A stretch of DNA of 64,000 nucleotides from Misgurnus anguillicaudatus (Eukaryota; Chordata; Actinopteri; Cypriniformes; Cobitidae), in NCBI RefSeq assembly GCF_027580225.2, contig NC_073361.2, positions 23,640,001 through 23,704,000 of the forward strand, in the 5' to 3' direction. Position numbers and translations under genes: made by a program. Shown here piece by piece: positions 24,298 through 48,466 of this stretch. The number at the start of each line of letters is the position of its first letter. Positions within the stretch are counted from its first letter, which is position 1. The notes beneath the pieces are model-generated. The model saw nothing but the letters and a program-made list of their open reading frames with translations, was not told the origin of the DNA and made no database searches.

Positions 24298-24722
24298 AAA
24301 AAAGAGAGGAAGGCACCACAGTTTTTCAATGTTTTACTATGTTCTTGCCTCAACTTGATGAATTGATACTTTTTTCAATGCGTGCACTTTTAATCTTTGT
24401 GCAGCGCTTCGTGAATGTGTTGGCATTTAGCCTGGCCCCATTCATTCCTTTGGTTTTAAACAAAAGTTTTATTTTGTGCACCCATACCTACTCATGTAAC
24501 AGTCTTTAAATAGGGAAACATGGAAGTGTTTGGTGGCTTCTAAATTCATCCATATTTGGAGCCATGGGAATGAGTGGGGCTAGACTAAATGCTAACACAT
24601 TCATAACATGCTGTACAGGGATTGCGTGCACGCATTGAAAAAAGATAGGTATGTATTGATTCATCTAAGTTGAGGTGGGAACATAGTGGAGTATTGAAAA
24701 ACGGTGGTGTTTTCCTTTAAAA
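24298..24722. mobile_element. Large palindromic MITE
   Basis: The two halves mirror each other: 'gcaccacagtttttcaatg' matches the complement of 'attgaaaaacggtggtg', 'caatgcgtgcac' matches 'gtgcacgcattg', and 'gaatgtgttggcatttagcc' matches its complement at about 24,573-24,605. The arms are about 200 bp. No coding capacity. TTAA-type ends are likely but the left end is eroded. Confidence 0.65.
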
Positions 24723-25321
24723 CTTTGTTGAAACAACAAAGCTGGTGGCCTAATATAAGACTTTTGCACAATACTGTACTGTATGTCCAACACAACACAT
24801 CTAGCCAACTGGCATCCTCCCAGTACAGCAGTTGTTGTGCAGTTTGGCTCACTTTGTCCACTGAGATATTTTTAATCAATGTTGAAGGTCAGGCCATGGG
24901 TACATTTACACAACAGAGGAGTACAGTTGTGACTCTTCTTTTGGTGTCATGTTTATTCCACATTGTTTATTACAACTGTATATAGGAAACTCCAAACTTC
25001 TAAAAGTCAATTTTTTTGTCACAAAGAAATTATGCTTGGTGTCACATAACACAGTTAAAATTGCATTGGGTTTATTGAGAGTTGCTAAAATTGACTCAAT
25101 GAGACAGCTGCAGTACGACACTCAATGTGGATCATTATTAAAATATGCATGAATTTATTATAATTTATTGCAGTTTCATTGCATTACGCCTGACTTGAGA
25201 GAAAGAGCAAGCACTTAAAATGATAATGAAGTGTTATTGAATTAAATGAAGACGTAATTTGCTTCTTTATTTAGTTTGTCGATTATAATAAATGGGGGGA
25301 AAGCAGCTAGATCTTTAAAGC

Positions 25322-25327
25322 TTTTAT
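25322..25327 (-). terminator. Candidate polyadenylation signal of the actinodin
   Basis: TTTATT on the plus strand reads AATAAA on the minus strand, about 520 bp downstream of the actinodin stop codon. It would give a 3' UTR of roughly 540 bp. AT-rich background makes chance matches likely. Confidence 0.4.
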
Positions 25328-25847
25328 TGGAAACATTCAAAGCAAAAATCTTACAAATCGTAAGCAAACAATTACAAAGCAACACTTTAAGCGATTTTAA
25401 AAATACAGAATACTAAGCAAGGGTCCAATTCATTAAATATTCATTTAAATGGGGTTGCTGGGTGAATCTACATTTAAAAAGTCAAAATGGAAAGGTGGTC
25501 ATAACTACAGTATGTTCAGGTACACCATTCACCTCTTTATTCTGCTCATTTTATTTTCACAGAGATATGAAGAGCTATTTCAAGTACTCTTCAATTAGAA
25601 GTAAGAGCAGATGTCAGTATGATAGAGAAACTGCAACACTTGGGTTGCATAGACCATTGGAAACAATGATAAAGAGCCAAACAATTTCAAAGTGCTGTCA
25701 AAGTCTACAGAAGCTCTCGAAAACATTACATGTGAACCAATCAATGCGATATCTTTATATGTTATGGCAGTTGGTGTGTGCACTTTTTTTAATTTCATCT
25801 CCAGCCCACATTCAGTCCTGTTGTACATTTGTTTGGCAAACATTTAC

Positions 25848-28800
25848 TTATTTCTTTTTGTAGTCTCCTGTGTAGGCACGGTGATCATCCTGGCCAGGAT
25901 ATCGGGCACCGTATCCTCTCATGAGATCCTGAAAACTGGGTGCACCGGGTTCCTGAGGGCCGTATCCAGCATACGGATCCTCTTGTCCGCTCATGTAAGG
26001 GTCGTATTGCTGCTGATCGTAGCCTGGGGTCTCGGGGTAGGACTCTTCCCGATGCTGGGGAAACTCCTCGTGGTTGCTCTGCTCATCGCTGTGGTCTTGG
26101 GTTGGCTGGGCCACGTGATCTTCATCCTGAGGTGAAGGACTGGCATGCTCGGCCCCCTCAGGCTCGTAGCGGCGCAAGCGGCAGTTTCTGTCATATTCTG
26201 GGTCGCAGTCGGGGTCAGGCTCGACGACTCCATTCCTGCTTCCATCGTTATTCAGGTGGGGCTCGAAGGCTTCGGAGGGGAGGTGTGCCGGTCTTTGCGC
26301 ACCGGTGCGTGGGTCATTCCCCAGTGGGAAGCACTCTTCATCGTAGCCGATATAGCAGTCGTATCCCTCTTTGGTCTTCCCACGAGGCCCCAGAGGACTT
26401 TGAGGCTCTTCTGGTTGGTGCCTTTGTGGCTGGAGATGGGTGGGCAGGCGTCTGCGCATGTCAGCTGCTGCAGATGCATCACGGTACATGGCGTAGGGGT
26501 CGTGGCGAGTGCTGGGAGGTACGCGCATGGCGCCGGCTTCGGAAGCAGGCTCGTCCCTTGGTCCTTTGATGGACAAGCTGGCAAACCTTGCAGCTGTGAG
26601 TGGGTTGCAGTTGTCATCGTAGAGAGGATTGCAGGGTCTCTCCAAAGCCGATGGAGAAGATTGAGCAACAGGATAAGTGCAGTACGGGTCCACACGAGGA
26701 TCACAGTAAGGATACTGCGTGTACAAACTAGCTGGTGCCTTTTGGACCGGTTGTGGTGCACAGTAAGGATCGGTCTTAGGGTCACAGCCGAGGTGGGCGT
26801 AGGATGGAGCCAGGACAGCAGCGGGCTTGTAACCGTAGGCGGCACGGAGGTGGTACTGCAGACACTCGACATCCTCCGCATCACAGATGCGCAACAGCTC
26901 GGCCTTCTGCTCAGCTGACAGGAAGGACTGCATCAGCGGAGAGTAATAGTATTGACCGGAACGTGGGTCCTTCACTACAGCGCTATGGAGGTAGGCTGGG
27001 CCTTTCACTGGAGCAGGTGCAGGGGCAGCTTTGACAGGGGCTGGGGCCAGGTAAGGGTAATATGTGTATCCCTTAGGGTACGCGCAGTAAGGGTCTCTAG
27101 GGTCACAAGCCTTGACTGGGGCAGGTGCCTCAACTTTGGGTGTGGGTCTGCTTGTGTAAGCGGCCACACAGTTTGGGTCATCAGTCTCAGAACAGGATTT
27201 GTAGATGTCGGCGAGGTGCTGGAGGTACAACTTGTAGGAGCGACGTGACTCAGCACGGTTTTTATTCTTGAGGTATGCCAGATAGACACGATCGAGCTCT
27301 GCAACCTGGAAGACGACATGAATGATATTGATGCAAGTAGCCTTAAACAAGAAGATAATAATATGCAACTAAAATCATAAATGATCCACTCACTCCCTCC
27401 TGGTTTCCATTGTCAGTGAAGTATTTGTACCAGCTCCAGAAGTCCGAGTGCTGCTTGTACCAACTGATGTTTCTTCGGTTGCGGATCAGTCTTGTTGAGC
27501 CAGCCTCAACGTTTGACTTTTCGTTGATTCCATCTGTCAGAAACATTACACATCACTGTCGAATCCTAACATTCATACATGCATTATATATCTATAAAAC
27601 AATACATGTGATATGATGTAAAATTTGGTAAGTATGAAGCCTTACGTGGCCAAACCTACCATCTCCTTTTAAGCGCTTGATCACAGGCCCAGCCAGCAAG
27701 AACTCTGTTTAAATATAAGAGCATAGTGAGAGAGAAATTAAGGGGTTCAGGTCTCGACCAGATGTTGCAGAAAATGCTAACAAACAGTAATGAGCAAATG
27801 AGCTGAGGAAAGCAGGATGCAGTTTTACAAGTTAAGGGGGAAGGTAAGGTGGTAACATACAAGGTATTGTGGGAAATTAATCTTCAAACGGTGCACATCA
27901 GCACTTTGATGCCTGGCAGGCGTCGCAGTAACCAGACCTTTATATGCAAACTATAAAATCTACAAAGGCGAAAGCTCTTCTTCTACAGGTGAGCCTAATT
28001 ATACTATAAACGAAAATATTTTAACCTTATGGATCATATGTGTCATCAGTGTCTCACTCTCACTTGTATGAGGTGGGTACATGATACGCTGATCCCCAAA
28101 GTAGGTTCATTTTTATGAGCTTGTTAAAGTCGTGGCACATCTGGAAACCGATGTGTTGTTTTGCTGACAGCTGTTAATTACTTTACCAGCTACCTAGCAA
28201 AAACTACAGTATTCTGCAACCAGATACCTCCTGTTTTGCTACAGGGCGTTAGTGAGTGAATTCAGTATAATGATACAATGAGTGATGTTTAGGGGCCTTT
28301 AACAGATGTTGTAGATATCATAGTAGCCTACTGCTACAAAATGAGATTCATACATAAATCAAAGCTGTTAGATATACGATCATTGTAACAATATACAGTA
28401 CACTGTCCGAAAAAAAATGGTCCCTTGCTGTCACTTGGGCATTTTCAAACAGTACACATTTGTAACTAAAGAGTTCATGATAGTACCTCAGAGGTACATA
28501 CTGGTACAAAAAGTGTATATAAGGTACCTCAAATGTACCAAATGTATACCTATCTGTATCTAAATGGTAGGACATTTTAAAGGGTACTGCCCCTGCGACA
28601 GCTGTGGGCCATTTTTGACCATTTTCTTCCGATCAAAAGTTTGGAAACACTTGACTGAAATGTTTCCTGTGATCCTAAAAATCTTTCATAGAAATTTTGT
28701 AGACAAAATATAGTTGTCAAACATACACTGTAAAAAAAACTTTGCTGCCTTAACATTTTTTGTTAAATCAACTCATATTTACAAGTCATGTCAACAGAAA

Positions 28801-29243
28801 TGAGTTGTCACAACTTATAAAATATAGTTGAGAAAAGTCAACTTAAATTGTATAAGTTATAACAACTCATCCCTCGTCAAGATAAATAATAGTAAGTTGA
28901 AATGGCTTGTAAATCTGAGTTGATTCAACAAAAAATTTAAGGCAGCAAAGTATTTTTTAAAGTGCACAAATTTCTTTAATAGATATCAAAAAATAATATT
29001 ATCAATTTTTATTTTAGATTATTTAGTCAGAGCATAATTACTATTGCTACATTTGTATTATTCTTTAGTTTTGATGAGTTTACTATGATTCTAAAATATA
29101 AATAAAGAAGTGATTATAAATTTTTGACCAGTTGTGTATAACTTAAAATCACAAAATCACTCATCCTTACCAGGTAATAACAATGTGGCCAGCAGCATTC
29201 CAGCGAATGCATGGAAGAGGGAAGATCGTCCCAAGCGAGCCAT
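25848..29243 (-). CDS. and (actinodin; paralogue not resolved): Actinodin, structural protein of fin-fold actinotrichia
   Basis: Secreted component of the collagen-like actinotrichia that support larval fin folds and growing fin rays; the family is absent from tetrapods. Coding exons (minus): 29,171-29,243, 27,660-27,704, 27,394-27,533 and 25,848-27,305, with introns of phase 1, 1 and 0, giving 571 residues. Residues 1-25 are a signal peptide (HAFAGMLLATLLLP). A basic 'RNRR' is followed by a W-x4-SDFW-x4-YF domain (64-82) and 'ELDRVYLAYL'. The last exon carries spaced two-cysteine units typical of actinodins: 'CDPRDPYC', 'CDPKTDPYC', 'CDPRVDPYC', 'CNPLYDDNC', 'CYIGYDEEC' and 'CDPEYDRNC', in Pro-, Tyr- and Ala-rich linkers. 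The acidic His/Gln/Pro-rich tail ends 'DYKKK'. A non-coding 5' exon is likely, because an acceptor-like site precedes the ATG exon. Confidence 0.9.
28395..28610. mobile_element. MITE rich in GGTACC-like units
   Basis: In actinodin intron 1. It starts 'acactgtccgaaaaaaaatgg' in part and contains several 'ggtac' and 'gtacc' inverted steps ending near 'gcccctgcgacagc'. A relative lies at 30,589-30,802. Confidence 0.55.
28726..28964. mobile_element. MITE with CACTGTAAAA termini
   Basis: In actinodin intron 1. The left end CACTGTAAAAA...ctttgctgccttaa is mirrored by ttaaggcagcaaag...TTTTTTAAAGTG. The interior pairs 'tgagttg' with 'caactca' motifs. It is 239 bp and non-coding. Confidence 0.75.
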
Positions 29244-30588
29244 TCTTAACCCGCCTGATTCCTTTGAAAAAACAAACATTAGCATTTGTTTTAATCTGAT
29301 TTATGAAACATACAATTTTATATCTGGACTTTAATTTGTTTAAATGGAAAATAGTCCTTATGATTTTTAATAAAATTCTAAAAAAAATATCGTTGTATTA
29401 TCTGTAACTGACTATATGCCTACTATATGCATGGTATAAAATATTTTAAAATATTTAACCCTTAGATTTGTGTGATGATCACCCGAGTAGTCAAAATTGT
29501 CCACACACAAGGTTTATCAAAATTTTTACTTTAATTTTAAATCTGCAATGTGAACAAAGTGAAAAAAGTGCAGTGTGTCTTAAAAATAGACCTAAGAGCA
29601 GAATTTTTCTTCACTGCCCACTTTTTACACATTGTTCACCTTGCAGATGTAAAATAAAAGTACAATTTTTGAATTGGTTGCATGTTTTCAGTGTCCAGTC
29701 AATTTTGGCTACTTTATTGATATTATGATGACTTCTTTGCACTTATTTGCGCTATCCCATAATAATGCTGTTTGCATTTACATTTGAACATTTCTTCATA
29801 GTTGATCCAAATTAATATGAAACAAAACAAAACATTGAATAAATAATCAAAATTGTTTTTTTCTTCATTATGCACCCTTAAAAATTAAGATGCTAGACAA
29901 TGCCATTGAAGCACCATTTTTGTCTGTATGGTGTGAACATGTAAATATAACTATATGAGCAGAAAAATATATATTTTTTTTAATTGTTTGTGAACTTAGT
30001 AGTGTTATTAACAACATAATCATTTGAAGCCTCAAGTCTGTAAAACCTGTTAACACCTGGCACATTAACATATAGAAAAATTAAAATGATATACTTTTAA
30101 CAAAGGATGTTAATATAATGATTAAAGCAGGAGGCTAATCTGTGTCTTACCTGTGTCAGATGTTACCTGTGGGGTGAAGTGCTGAGATGAGGCAGTCTGT
30201 GATGATCTGATTGGGGGCCTCGTTGTTCAGCTCTGCAGCTGACTGACTTGATGAGGATGGTGAGCCCCTTGTGTACTTCTCCACACACCCCTGTACACAG
30301 ACTGTGCCACCACTGAGAACCTGGCCACAATTTAAACCCAACCTTGATAATTAAAAACAAAAACGGTGCATCCCATAGGGCCGAGTGCATGCTGCTTCCA
30401 ATGCTACGATTGGCCTTCACCCTCCCAGCTAGTCAACCAGTAAGATGTTGTAATTATAGACTCAGAGACAGGAGGACAGAGAGAATATAAACCCTGTAGG
30501 ACAAAAAACACTTACTTGCAGATGGAAGTTTACCTGTTGCTTTAGTTTTCAGATTCCCTTTCATATAAGATGTTATTAAAAAATCATA

Positions 30589-30802
30589 CACTGTCAGAAT
30601 AAAGTACTGCACCACTTCTGTACCTTTACTGGTATATAAAACATAATACAAATGTTTTACTGTTAAATGTTTTGCAGGGTATATATTGTACCCAAAAAGG
30701 GTAAAATATATTTCAATGTGTTGTATACCCATAAAGGTACAATGAAGAAAACATTGAGGGTACCACCCCAGCGACAGAAAATGTATAGTTTTTTAAAGTG
30801 TA
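30589..30802. mobile_element. MITE rich in GGTACC-like units, second member
   Basis: Begins 'cactgtcagaataaag' and ends 'agttttttaaagtg', with inner 'gtacc', 'gggtac' and 'ccagcgacag' motifs shared with 28,395-28,610. It lies between actinodin and cops9. Confidence 0.6.
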
Positions 30803-30839
30803 CATTTATAGTAACTATAAAGAATATACACCCTAAATA

Positions 30840-30965
30840 TGGGTTATATTCAACCCAGCATTGGGTCAAAAGGGGACGAACCCAGCCTTTGGATTAAATT
30901 AATCCAGAAAATGTTTATATTTGCCCTACAATGGGTTAAAACAACCCAGCATTTTGGGTTCATTG
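30840..30965. mobile_element. Short palindromic 'tgggtt/aaccca' element
   Basis: Starts 'tgggttatattcaacccagc' and ends 'aacaacccagcattttgggt'. Its multiple AACCCAGC and GGGTT pairs give a compact fold. Non-coding. Confidence 0.55.
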
Positions 30966-31498
30966 TGCTATTAACTGCACCGAATGGATTACTATAATCT
31001 GTAATTCACAATTAATGCACTGTTGTAAGTAATCTAAATAATTTATATCATGCTTACCTGACTAACCTGATAGTACTACTAGGTTAAAATTTTCAGGTTA
31101 AATCTACTGGTGAGGAAAAATGGTTTTCTGTCGATGTCAAAGATGTGCTCAAAACATCTGTGTCTTTATGGTAACAGTGAATCGCACATGTAATTATGCA
31201 CCTTTACAGGTGTTCAGGAATGTGCAAAAACCTACAATCACTGTAAGAAACAGATTTCATCTTAGAGAAAATAAATCCTTTACAATAATACTAACTTTTG
31301 AGTTGGAATGTCTGGGATTTTTAAAAGGTGCAAACATCTGGAAAAAGGATAAACACTTTTTTTATATCTCACAAAGGTTTATTGATGAACAAAACTAACA
31401 AAACTGAAGAGGTGACAATACATCATAACAAAAGAAACAAATTACATGTACAGCAACAAACATCTTTATACAGCGTTTAATCCTTTTCATCTTCTTCA

Positions 31499-32991
<1,493 letters not shown>

Positions 32992-33100
32992 AACTGTATG
33001 ACTTTAAAGCTATGAATAGATGATAAAATATATGAAATAATTTCCTTATTCAACCGAGCAACTCTGTTTCGCATTCACCAAAACAAATCCTCCTGCGCGT

Positions 33101-33120
33101 CTCTCACTTTCCGGTGGTGT
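33101..33120 (-). promoter_or_regulatory. ETS-type site upstream of cops9
   Basis: The plus strand reads 'tcactttccggtggtg', i.e. CACCGGAAAGTG on the minus strand, about 115 bp upstream of the cops9 ATG. CCGGAA cores close to the start site are common in housekeeping promoters. No TATA box is evident. Confidence 0.45.
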
Positions 33121-33556
33121 TACATGAAAACGCATCCGTATAGAAACAGGGACCGCGGGCTCGGTTGGAGAACTGGACCTATATCTTGAATTTCATCGTT
33201 TTTTTAACATAATGCAGAATTTTATTATTGGACAGACATCTCTTTAATTCTCTTTAGTTTACTTCTAAATATGGAATTTATTTGTATATGTAGTATTAAA
33301 GTATAATATATGATATTAATAAATCTAAATGTTTGCCTCTCTATCGCCATTTCTGTTTGAAACATAAAATTGCAATTTACTTTACGCACTTTCGTCAAAC
33401 TGACCTGTGAAGTCCTTCTCGAGTCAACAGTTTAAATTATAAATCATTATTATAAGCTTACTATTACAAATTGGGGGTAAGGAAATAATGCAGTTTCAAA
33501 CACAGATTTTTTATGTATTTGCTTAATAACTGTTTTCCTCATTTTTAACAAACACG
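33120..33556. other. Intergenic spacer between cops9 and otospiralin
   Basis: AT-rich sequence with no recognisable gene or repeat. Confidence 0.35.
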
Positions 33557-33562
33557 TTTATT
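33557..33562 (-). terminator. Candidate otospiralin polyadenylation signal
   Basis: TTTATT reads AATAAA on the minus strand about 215 bp past the otospiralin stop codon. Confidence 0.45.
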
Positions 33563-33774
33563 GATTGCAGCTTTAAAATATGAAAAAAGCCCTTTTAATA
33601 CAACTTATTAATAGCAACATTTCATCTTAACCCAAAAGTACATTTTGACAAAAGTACAATGTATGGCTATAAATTCATGCAGTGTTACATAACTCTGTTG
33701 ATATAAACTAAAATGATTCGTGAACCAGTCAACTCTATGTTCAATGATCACATCAACTCAATGATCAAATCAAT

Positions 33775-34971
<1,197 letters not shown>

Positions 34972-35507
34972 CCTTCCCTAAAAATAGAGAAATGGCAAAA
35001 TACAATATTTTACTCATTTAAATGTAAGGTTTAGTAGTCTAATAGAGAGAAGATAAATCTTTTTAGTATTTTTTCATTCTCATGCCTGATTCTATTATTC
35101 AAAAATTAGGTCACATTGCAAATTCAGAAATATTTATTTCTAAATTAAATCATTGCTAATGAATATTACCTTTTTTGCAGCACTGATTAAATGAGGTCAG
35201 CCGTCTCTGTGAGCCAGGTAAGACTTGCTTGCATCACAGGTTCTGTGACTGGACCCAAGATAAGGACGTTTTGTCCCCTCCCAAAATAAATCTACATAAT
35301 TCACATAAACCTACCCCAACAACACTATGCAGTATGCCATTTTAAACATGACAGAGGGCATTACACGAAATATAAAACTTGTCAAAACAAATTCCTGTCC
35401 TTAATAATTTGTTAACACTTTGAAAGAAATCAAATCAAATTACATTTTTAATATTATAAATGATTTTCTAAGTCTAAAGAAAAAAGTATAGGCCTATGAT
35501 ATTCATT
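34972..35507. other. Otospiralin upstream region
   Basis: Holds a likely 5' non-coding exon of otospiralin ending at about 35,170 (donor GTAATATT on the minus strand). The rest is AT-rich without recognised features. Confidence 0.35.
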
Positions 35508-35673
35508 TTACAATTTTTATGCATTTGGCAGACACCTTTATCCATAGTAACTTACTGTTAATCGCATTACAAGGTACATTTTATTAGTATGTGTGTTCCT
35601 TGGATTGAACACACAAACTTTTGCACACCAAATGCAATGCTCTATAACTGAGCTACAGGAACACAAAAATTCA
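35508..35673 (-). repeat. tRNA-derived SINE
   Basis: Read on the minus strand: 'cctgtagctcagtta' (box A), a box B-like 'ggttcaatcc' region, then 'taagttactatggataaagg.gtctgccaaatgc' at the tail. Same family as the copies at 4,968 and 61,559. Confidence 0.75.
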
Positions 35674-35853
35674 CAAAAAGAAACACCAGCTTAATAAAAT
35701 AGTTTTTCAAAAATACACAACACAAAGAAAAGCTTTATTAGAGACACTTGCTTTTATTGATTTGATATATATTATGTGCATTATATATCATGCATCAGAT
35801 ACATTCATATAGCATTAAACAGTTAAACAGTTTCAACTCATAACTCAACTCGT

Positions 35854-36049
35854 CCCTTACAAAATTAACCATGGTTTTATTCTGGTAAAAGTGTAGTAAC
35901 CATGTTTTTTGGTGTATTGATTACTATCAGCAAAGCCGTTGTTTTATTGCACTATGGTGTCAAAACCATGGTTATTTTGTGGTAACCATGGTTTTACTAC
36001 AGTAACCATGTTTTTACTGTAGTAAAACTATGGTTAATTTTTGTAAGGG
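35854..36049. mobile_element. MITE of 'aaccatggtt' units at the apoD 3' end
   Basis: Termini CCCTTACAAAATTAACCATGG and the mirrored 'ccatggttaatttttgtaaggg' type right end (here actatggtt). The interior alternates 'aaccatggtt' and 'tttactacagtaa' palindromes. It ends about 60 bp beyond the apoD stop codon, so it may lie in the apoD 3' UTR. Similar sequence appears at 39,700-39,890. Confidence 0.7.
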
Positions 36050-36108
36050 GTGTATGTTGTTACGTTTCAATGGCAATAATGTTTTAGTGAACAAAAACAT
36101 TTTAGTTT

Positions 36109-36944
36109 TTATGAAATAGGAACATCACATCCTTGCTGATCTGTAGGTGTCATTTTGCTCACATCGATGTTTTCTTTTGAGAGAGTCTCTTTTGCATGGT
36201 AGACGGTCTCTGCGGGCAGAGTGCGCGTGCGTGAGAGGATCCAGGCATAGTCGACGTGAAACAGCCTCAGAATATCAGTGCAAGAATACACAATAGCCAT
36301 GCTGTTGTAGTCGGTGGATAGGACCCAATATGGGGCATAGGGTGTGACTGCACAAAAAGAGATTCAGAAAATTAAATTAAACTAAGAAGAAGAAACATTC
36401 TGGAATGTTCTAGAAACTATCAAATTATATGAATAGACTTACAGTAGGAAAAACTAACTCCAAGTTTTGCCGGTTCTCTCACGTCATGGACAACTGCTGT
36501 ACCCTCTGCGGTCCTAACTTTGCCTTTGCTGAAACATTTTAAACCTTTAATTACTATAACACATACCAAACTCTGCACGTCTGCAAATCACAAGATTTTA
36601 TTTGACAATGAATTACTCACTATGTCTGAATATTGAGAACCTCAATGGTTTTGTCAGGTCTAACCATGTAGTTTGCCTCGATGCACTTGCCTTTTTCAAA
36701 GGATGCTGGGAGTTTTTCGATCTCATACCACTTTCCGAGATACTTTGCAAAAGAGTGTTTTGCGTGTTATATTTAGTGTACAAAATTAGGATTTATTAGA
36801 GGTAAACAATGCTAAATGTGTGTATTGTACTCCTACCCTGTTTAGTTCAAAGTCTGGCTGGACCATTGGTGATGGGCAGGGTCCCCAATGAAATGTCTGC
36901 GCTGAGACAAAGGGAACCAGAAGCAGTACAATAATGGCCTTCAT
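36109..36944 (-). CDS. apod: Apolipoprotein D-type lipocalin
   Basis: Secreted lipocalin carrying small hydrophobic ligands such as arachidonate, progesterone and bilin-like molecules. Coding exons (minus): 36,837-36,944, 36,621-36,742, 36,443-36,528 and 36,109-36,347, giving 184 residues (human 189). Residues 1-16 are a signal peptide (MKAIIVLLLVPFVSAQ). The lipocalin signature is 'YLGKWYEIEKLPASFEKGKC' (G-x-W motif). Later strands read 'VSFSYFTPYAPYWVLSTDYN' and 'AIVYSCTDILRLFHVDYAWI', with cysteines placed for the family disulfides, and the tail 'IDVSKMTPTDQQGC' matches APOD. Fish have several apoD paralogues, so the symbol is at family level. A 5' non-coding exon is likely at about 37,639-37,710. 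Confidence 0.93.
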
Positions 36945-37638
36945 CTTTTCAGGAGCTGCTGTCCCTATGCAGGGCGGAAAAAGTTATTATTCATTGGTCA
37001 TGAGCACAGGAGTTATACTCCCTTATGCCGTGACAACATGAATTTATATAACATGCACTTATGTCACAAAATTGTGATTGCTGTGGGAGGGTGAAATACT
37101 GCATTCTTTGTCATGAATGGCATGTTTTCTCTCAGTAACTGATCTAAAGTTGTCAGACCGGTTTGATATTTAAAGAAAGAAATCTGTAGTGTACACGTGC
37201 AACATGTTATGTATCAGTGTTATGAAATAGTGCTTGTTATGAAAGTTGTGAATGTACCTTACATGAATAAAAAACAATGAAATGTGATATACAGCAAAGT
37301 GTAGTCAGACATTTCTACCTCACCCCCCCACAAAAAAAGATCAAGTTGGGTTTGTAACAATAAGATTCAAATAGTTCAAGTAATTTGGGTTATATGAAAT
37401 TATTTTCTCTAATGCAAATCTTTTGATCAATATTAAGTAAATAAAGCAATCATTTTTTTACAAAGACAGATTAGACCAAATCCTAGTTATGCAATTATAC
37501 AGTACAAAATTCACATTAAAATACATTTTATATACACATAAATTAAATAATAAATTAAACATCACTTAATGGTAATACCATCACAAAACATATCACAAAA
37601 CACACATAAACTAGTACATAAATTAGTATTAATTCCTA

Positions 37639-37710
37639 CCTGTCTGCAGTAAGTTGAACCTGTTCCTAGAGCTGAAGGTATCGAGTGTGTGCTGGTCCTC
37701 AAAACAAGTG
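37639..37710 (-). other. Probable non-coding first exon of apod
   Basis: On the minus strand 'CTTACTGCAGACAG' is followed by a donor-like GTAGGA, and an acceptor-like 'CATAGGGACAG' lies about 16 bp upstream of the apod ATG. Exon edges other than the donor are guesses. Confidence 0.4.
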
Positions 37711-39060
37711 CTTTCTAAAGGAGGAGTGTCTTACAGAACAGGATGAGATTTCATTGTCATTGTGTTTTGTCTAACAACAAGCAGCTGATTTGATAAATAG
37801 ATGTCATGGGACCAGTACCGACAGACACAGATTGAATTTGCTTTGTGTCTTTGTCATTTTTCTAGACTATGGATTCTGTTCGGAAAATTTTGTTTAAAAA
37901 CCTTAAAAAGTGCACGTATACATTTAGGTATCAAGTAGATACTCAATTACTTAACCTGTAGTATAAGAAGAATTACAATTAAATTAACTTGATATGCTGG
38001 AAATTTCCACCTTGAGAAAATGTTCAGTTTTGAGGTCTTATAGTCACCAGGTAATAAACACAATACATTAAAATAAACATTATCCTTATGCTGTGATTGG
38101 TGTATACTGCAGCAGTACACTGGTCTCAAAACAGAAATACTACTACTGCATAACAGGTCACAGACATTTTGATCTTTAATAGGTTTTAAAAATATGATTA
38201 TTTAAAAAGAAACTAATGGGTTTGTTAAAATCAAAATGACTATAATCTTTACACAAATCATTGGTGTCTCTGGGACCATAAACATACATCTATAGATAAT
38301 CATGAGGGTTTAGAGAGAAAATGGTAACATACAGGCTAATGCATATATAATAAAGCTTCCCCACCCTCTTACTCATTCATTAGATTAAACCAACAAACTT
38401 TCCATGACCTTCAGTCAGAATGGAAATGACTTCATTCCTAATTCCTCCACTGCTCATTATGAGCATATAACAGTTGCATATATTGTTTATATCATTAAAA
38501 AATATTATTTCTTCACAGACATATTTTTTAAGTTACTATCTTCTTCCTGATGTTTGTGTTAATTACCCTATTATCTAAAACAATGAACTAACTGAATACA
38601 TCACATCTTCCCAAATTCTAGAGGGGCAAGGCCCACAAAAAAAACCATAGAAAAAATTCCCAGGCCTCTATTCATAATTATAAAGATTCATAAAAAAATC
38701 ATGATTTATTACCAGTTTTTAAGGGGTTTGTAATGGGGTGTATGTGCACTACCATAAAATTTGCAAATTATATTCTGGTGGAGATAAGATTGTGTAAACA
38801 TTCTTGTTAACAAATATATTATTTACATAAGACATCAAAGTGTGTAACAGAAGCAATAACGTCAGTTCACGAAACTATAGCACATTTAATACAATTAAAT
38901 ATTTTAAATTATTATTATTTTTAGCCTAGGTCACAACCACCCAGTTTGAGAAAATATTTTAATGTTTTTAAATTTAATCTAATTTTGCTCTCTGGCTCCA
39001 CCTAGGGGCTAAAAACTGAATTTGTCCTTTTTGCATTAGCCACAGGAAACAATTCAAACC
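37711..39060. other. Intergenic region between apod and mynn
   Basis: AT-rich sequence with no recognised gene. apod and mynn are divergent, so this stretch holds upstream regions of both. Confidence 0.35.
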
Positions 39061-39065
39061 GGATA

Positions 39066-39073
39066 TGACGTCA
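39066..39073. promoter_or_regulatory. Perfect CRE in the presumed mynn promoter
   Basis: TGACGTCA, a full cAMP-response element palindrome. It is followed within 40 bp by a GC-rich 'aaaatggccgcc' patch and a donor-like GTGAGG at about 39,147. This fits a promoter and non-coding first exon about 0.9 kb upstream of the coding start. Confidence 0.5.
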
Positions 39074-39970
39074 CCAAGCGAGTCCTCTTGAAGACCTCGA
39101 AAATGGCCGCCAAAGCAAAGAGATTTTAATCTACTGTCGAATAAACGTGAGGCTTGAATTTTTATTAAAAACCCTTTTGAAACTTCATAATCATATTTAA
39201 TATAATTTAAGTAATTATTGCACTGTTCATTATAGCGTGTTAGTAATTTACAGCGCTAACCTTCGGATGGCGGCTAGCGCTGTACCGGATCGAGCATTTT
39301 CGAAATAAGAGCCCTTTGTTTTGCATGTCAAAATTATACACATTCATCTCCGTATCCGCCCAGAAACTTATGTATTATGTTATTTTTATTCCATATTTAC
39401 AAGTGAAAATATTAAATGTTTTATAATATTTTGAATAGTGTTTTAACAGCGTCAATGTGCAGCAAGCTCGTTATTGCAACCAACTTTTGAGTAACGGGCG
39501 GGAACTTTTATTTTCATACGTGATGACGACTTTTTTTGCAGATATATGGACTATTATATATGTATGCATAATTACATTTTTAGATGCATGTCTGTTTTAT
39601 TTTAACAGGTTTCTGTGTGTGGATTAAACCTTTTAAAAAATACGTGGGGTAAGTTGCATTTCTTATTTATTGCTGACAAAACGATATCTTAGAAATCTGT
39701 ACCATGATTGTATTATGGTAAAGTGTAGTGTCCATGATTTGGGCTGATTTATTATCATTTGTACTATCATATTTTAACTACAAATCATGGCTCATCTATG
39801 GTTACTGTATGGAGACCATAATAAATTATGTTGTGGTTAATGTGGTTTTACTACAAATACCAACTATGGTTACCATAATAAAGTCATGTTTATTTTGTAA
39901 TTGCATACAAAACTGGGCAAACATTATAAGATACTCTTGGTATTGCAGGTTTCTCCTCTCGCACATAATA

Positions 39971-48466
<8,496 letters not shown>

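Noticed and set aside
25940..27248. Long plus-strand frames (up to 257 codons) opposite actinodin
   Set aside because: These are antisense shadows of the Pro/Tyr-rich actinodin exon, which has splice sites, signal peptide and family motifs on the minus strand.
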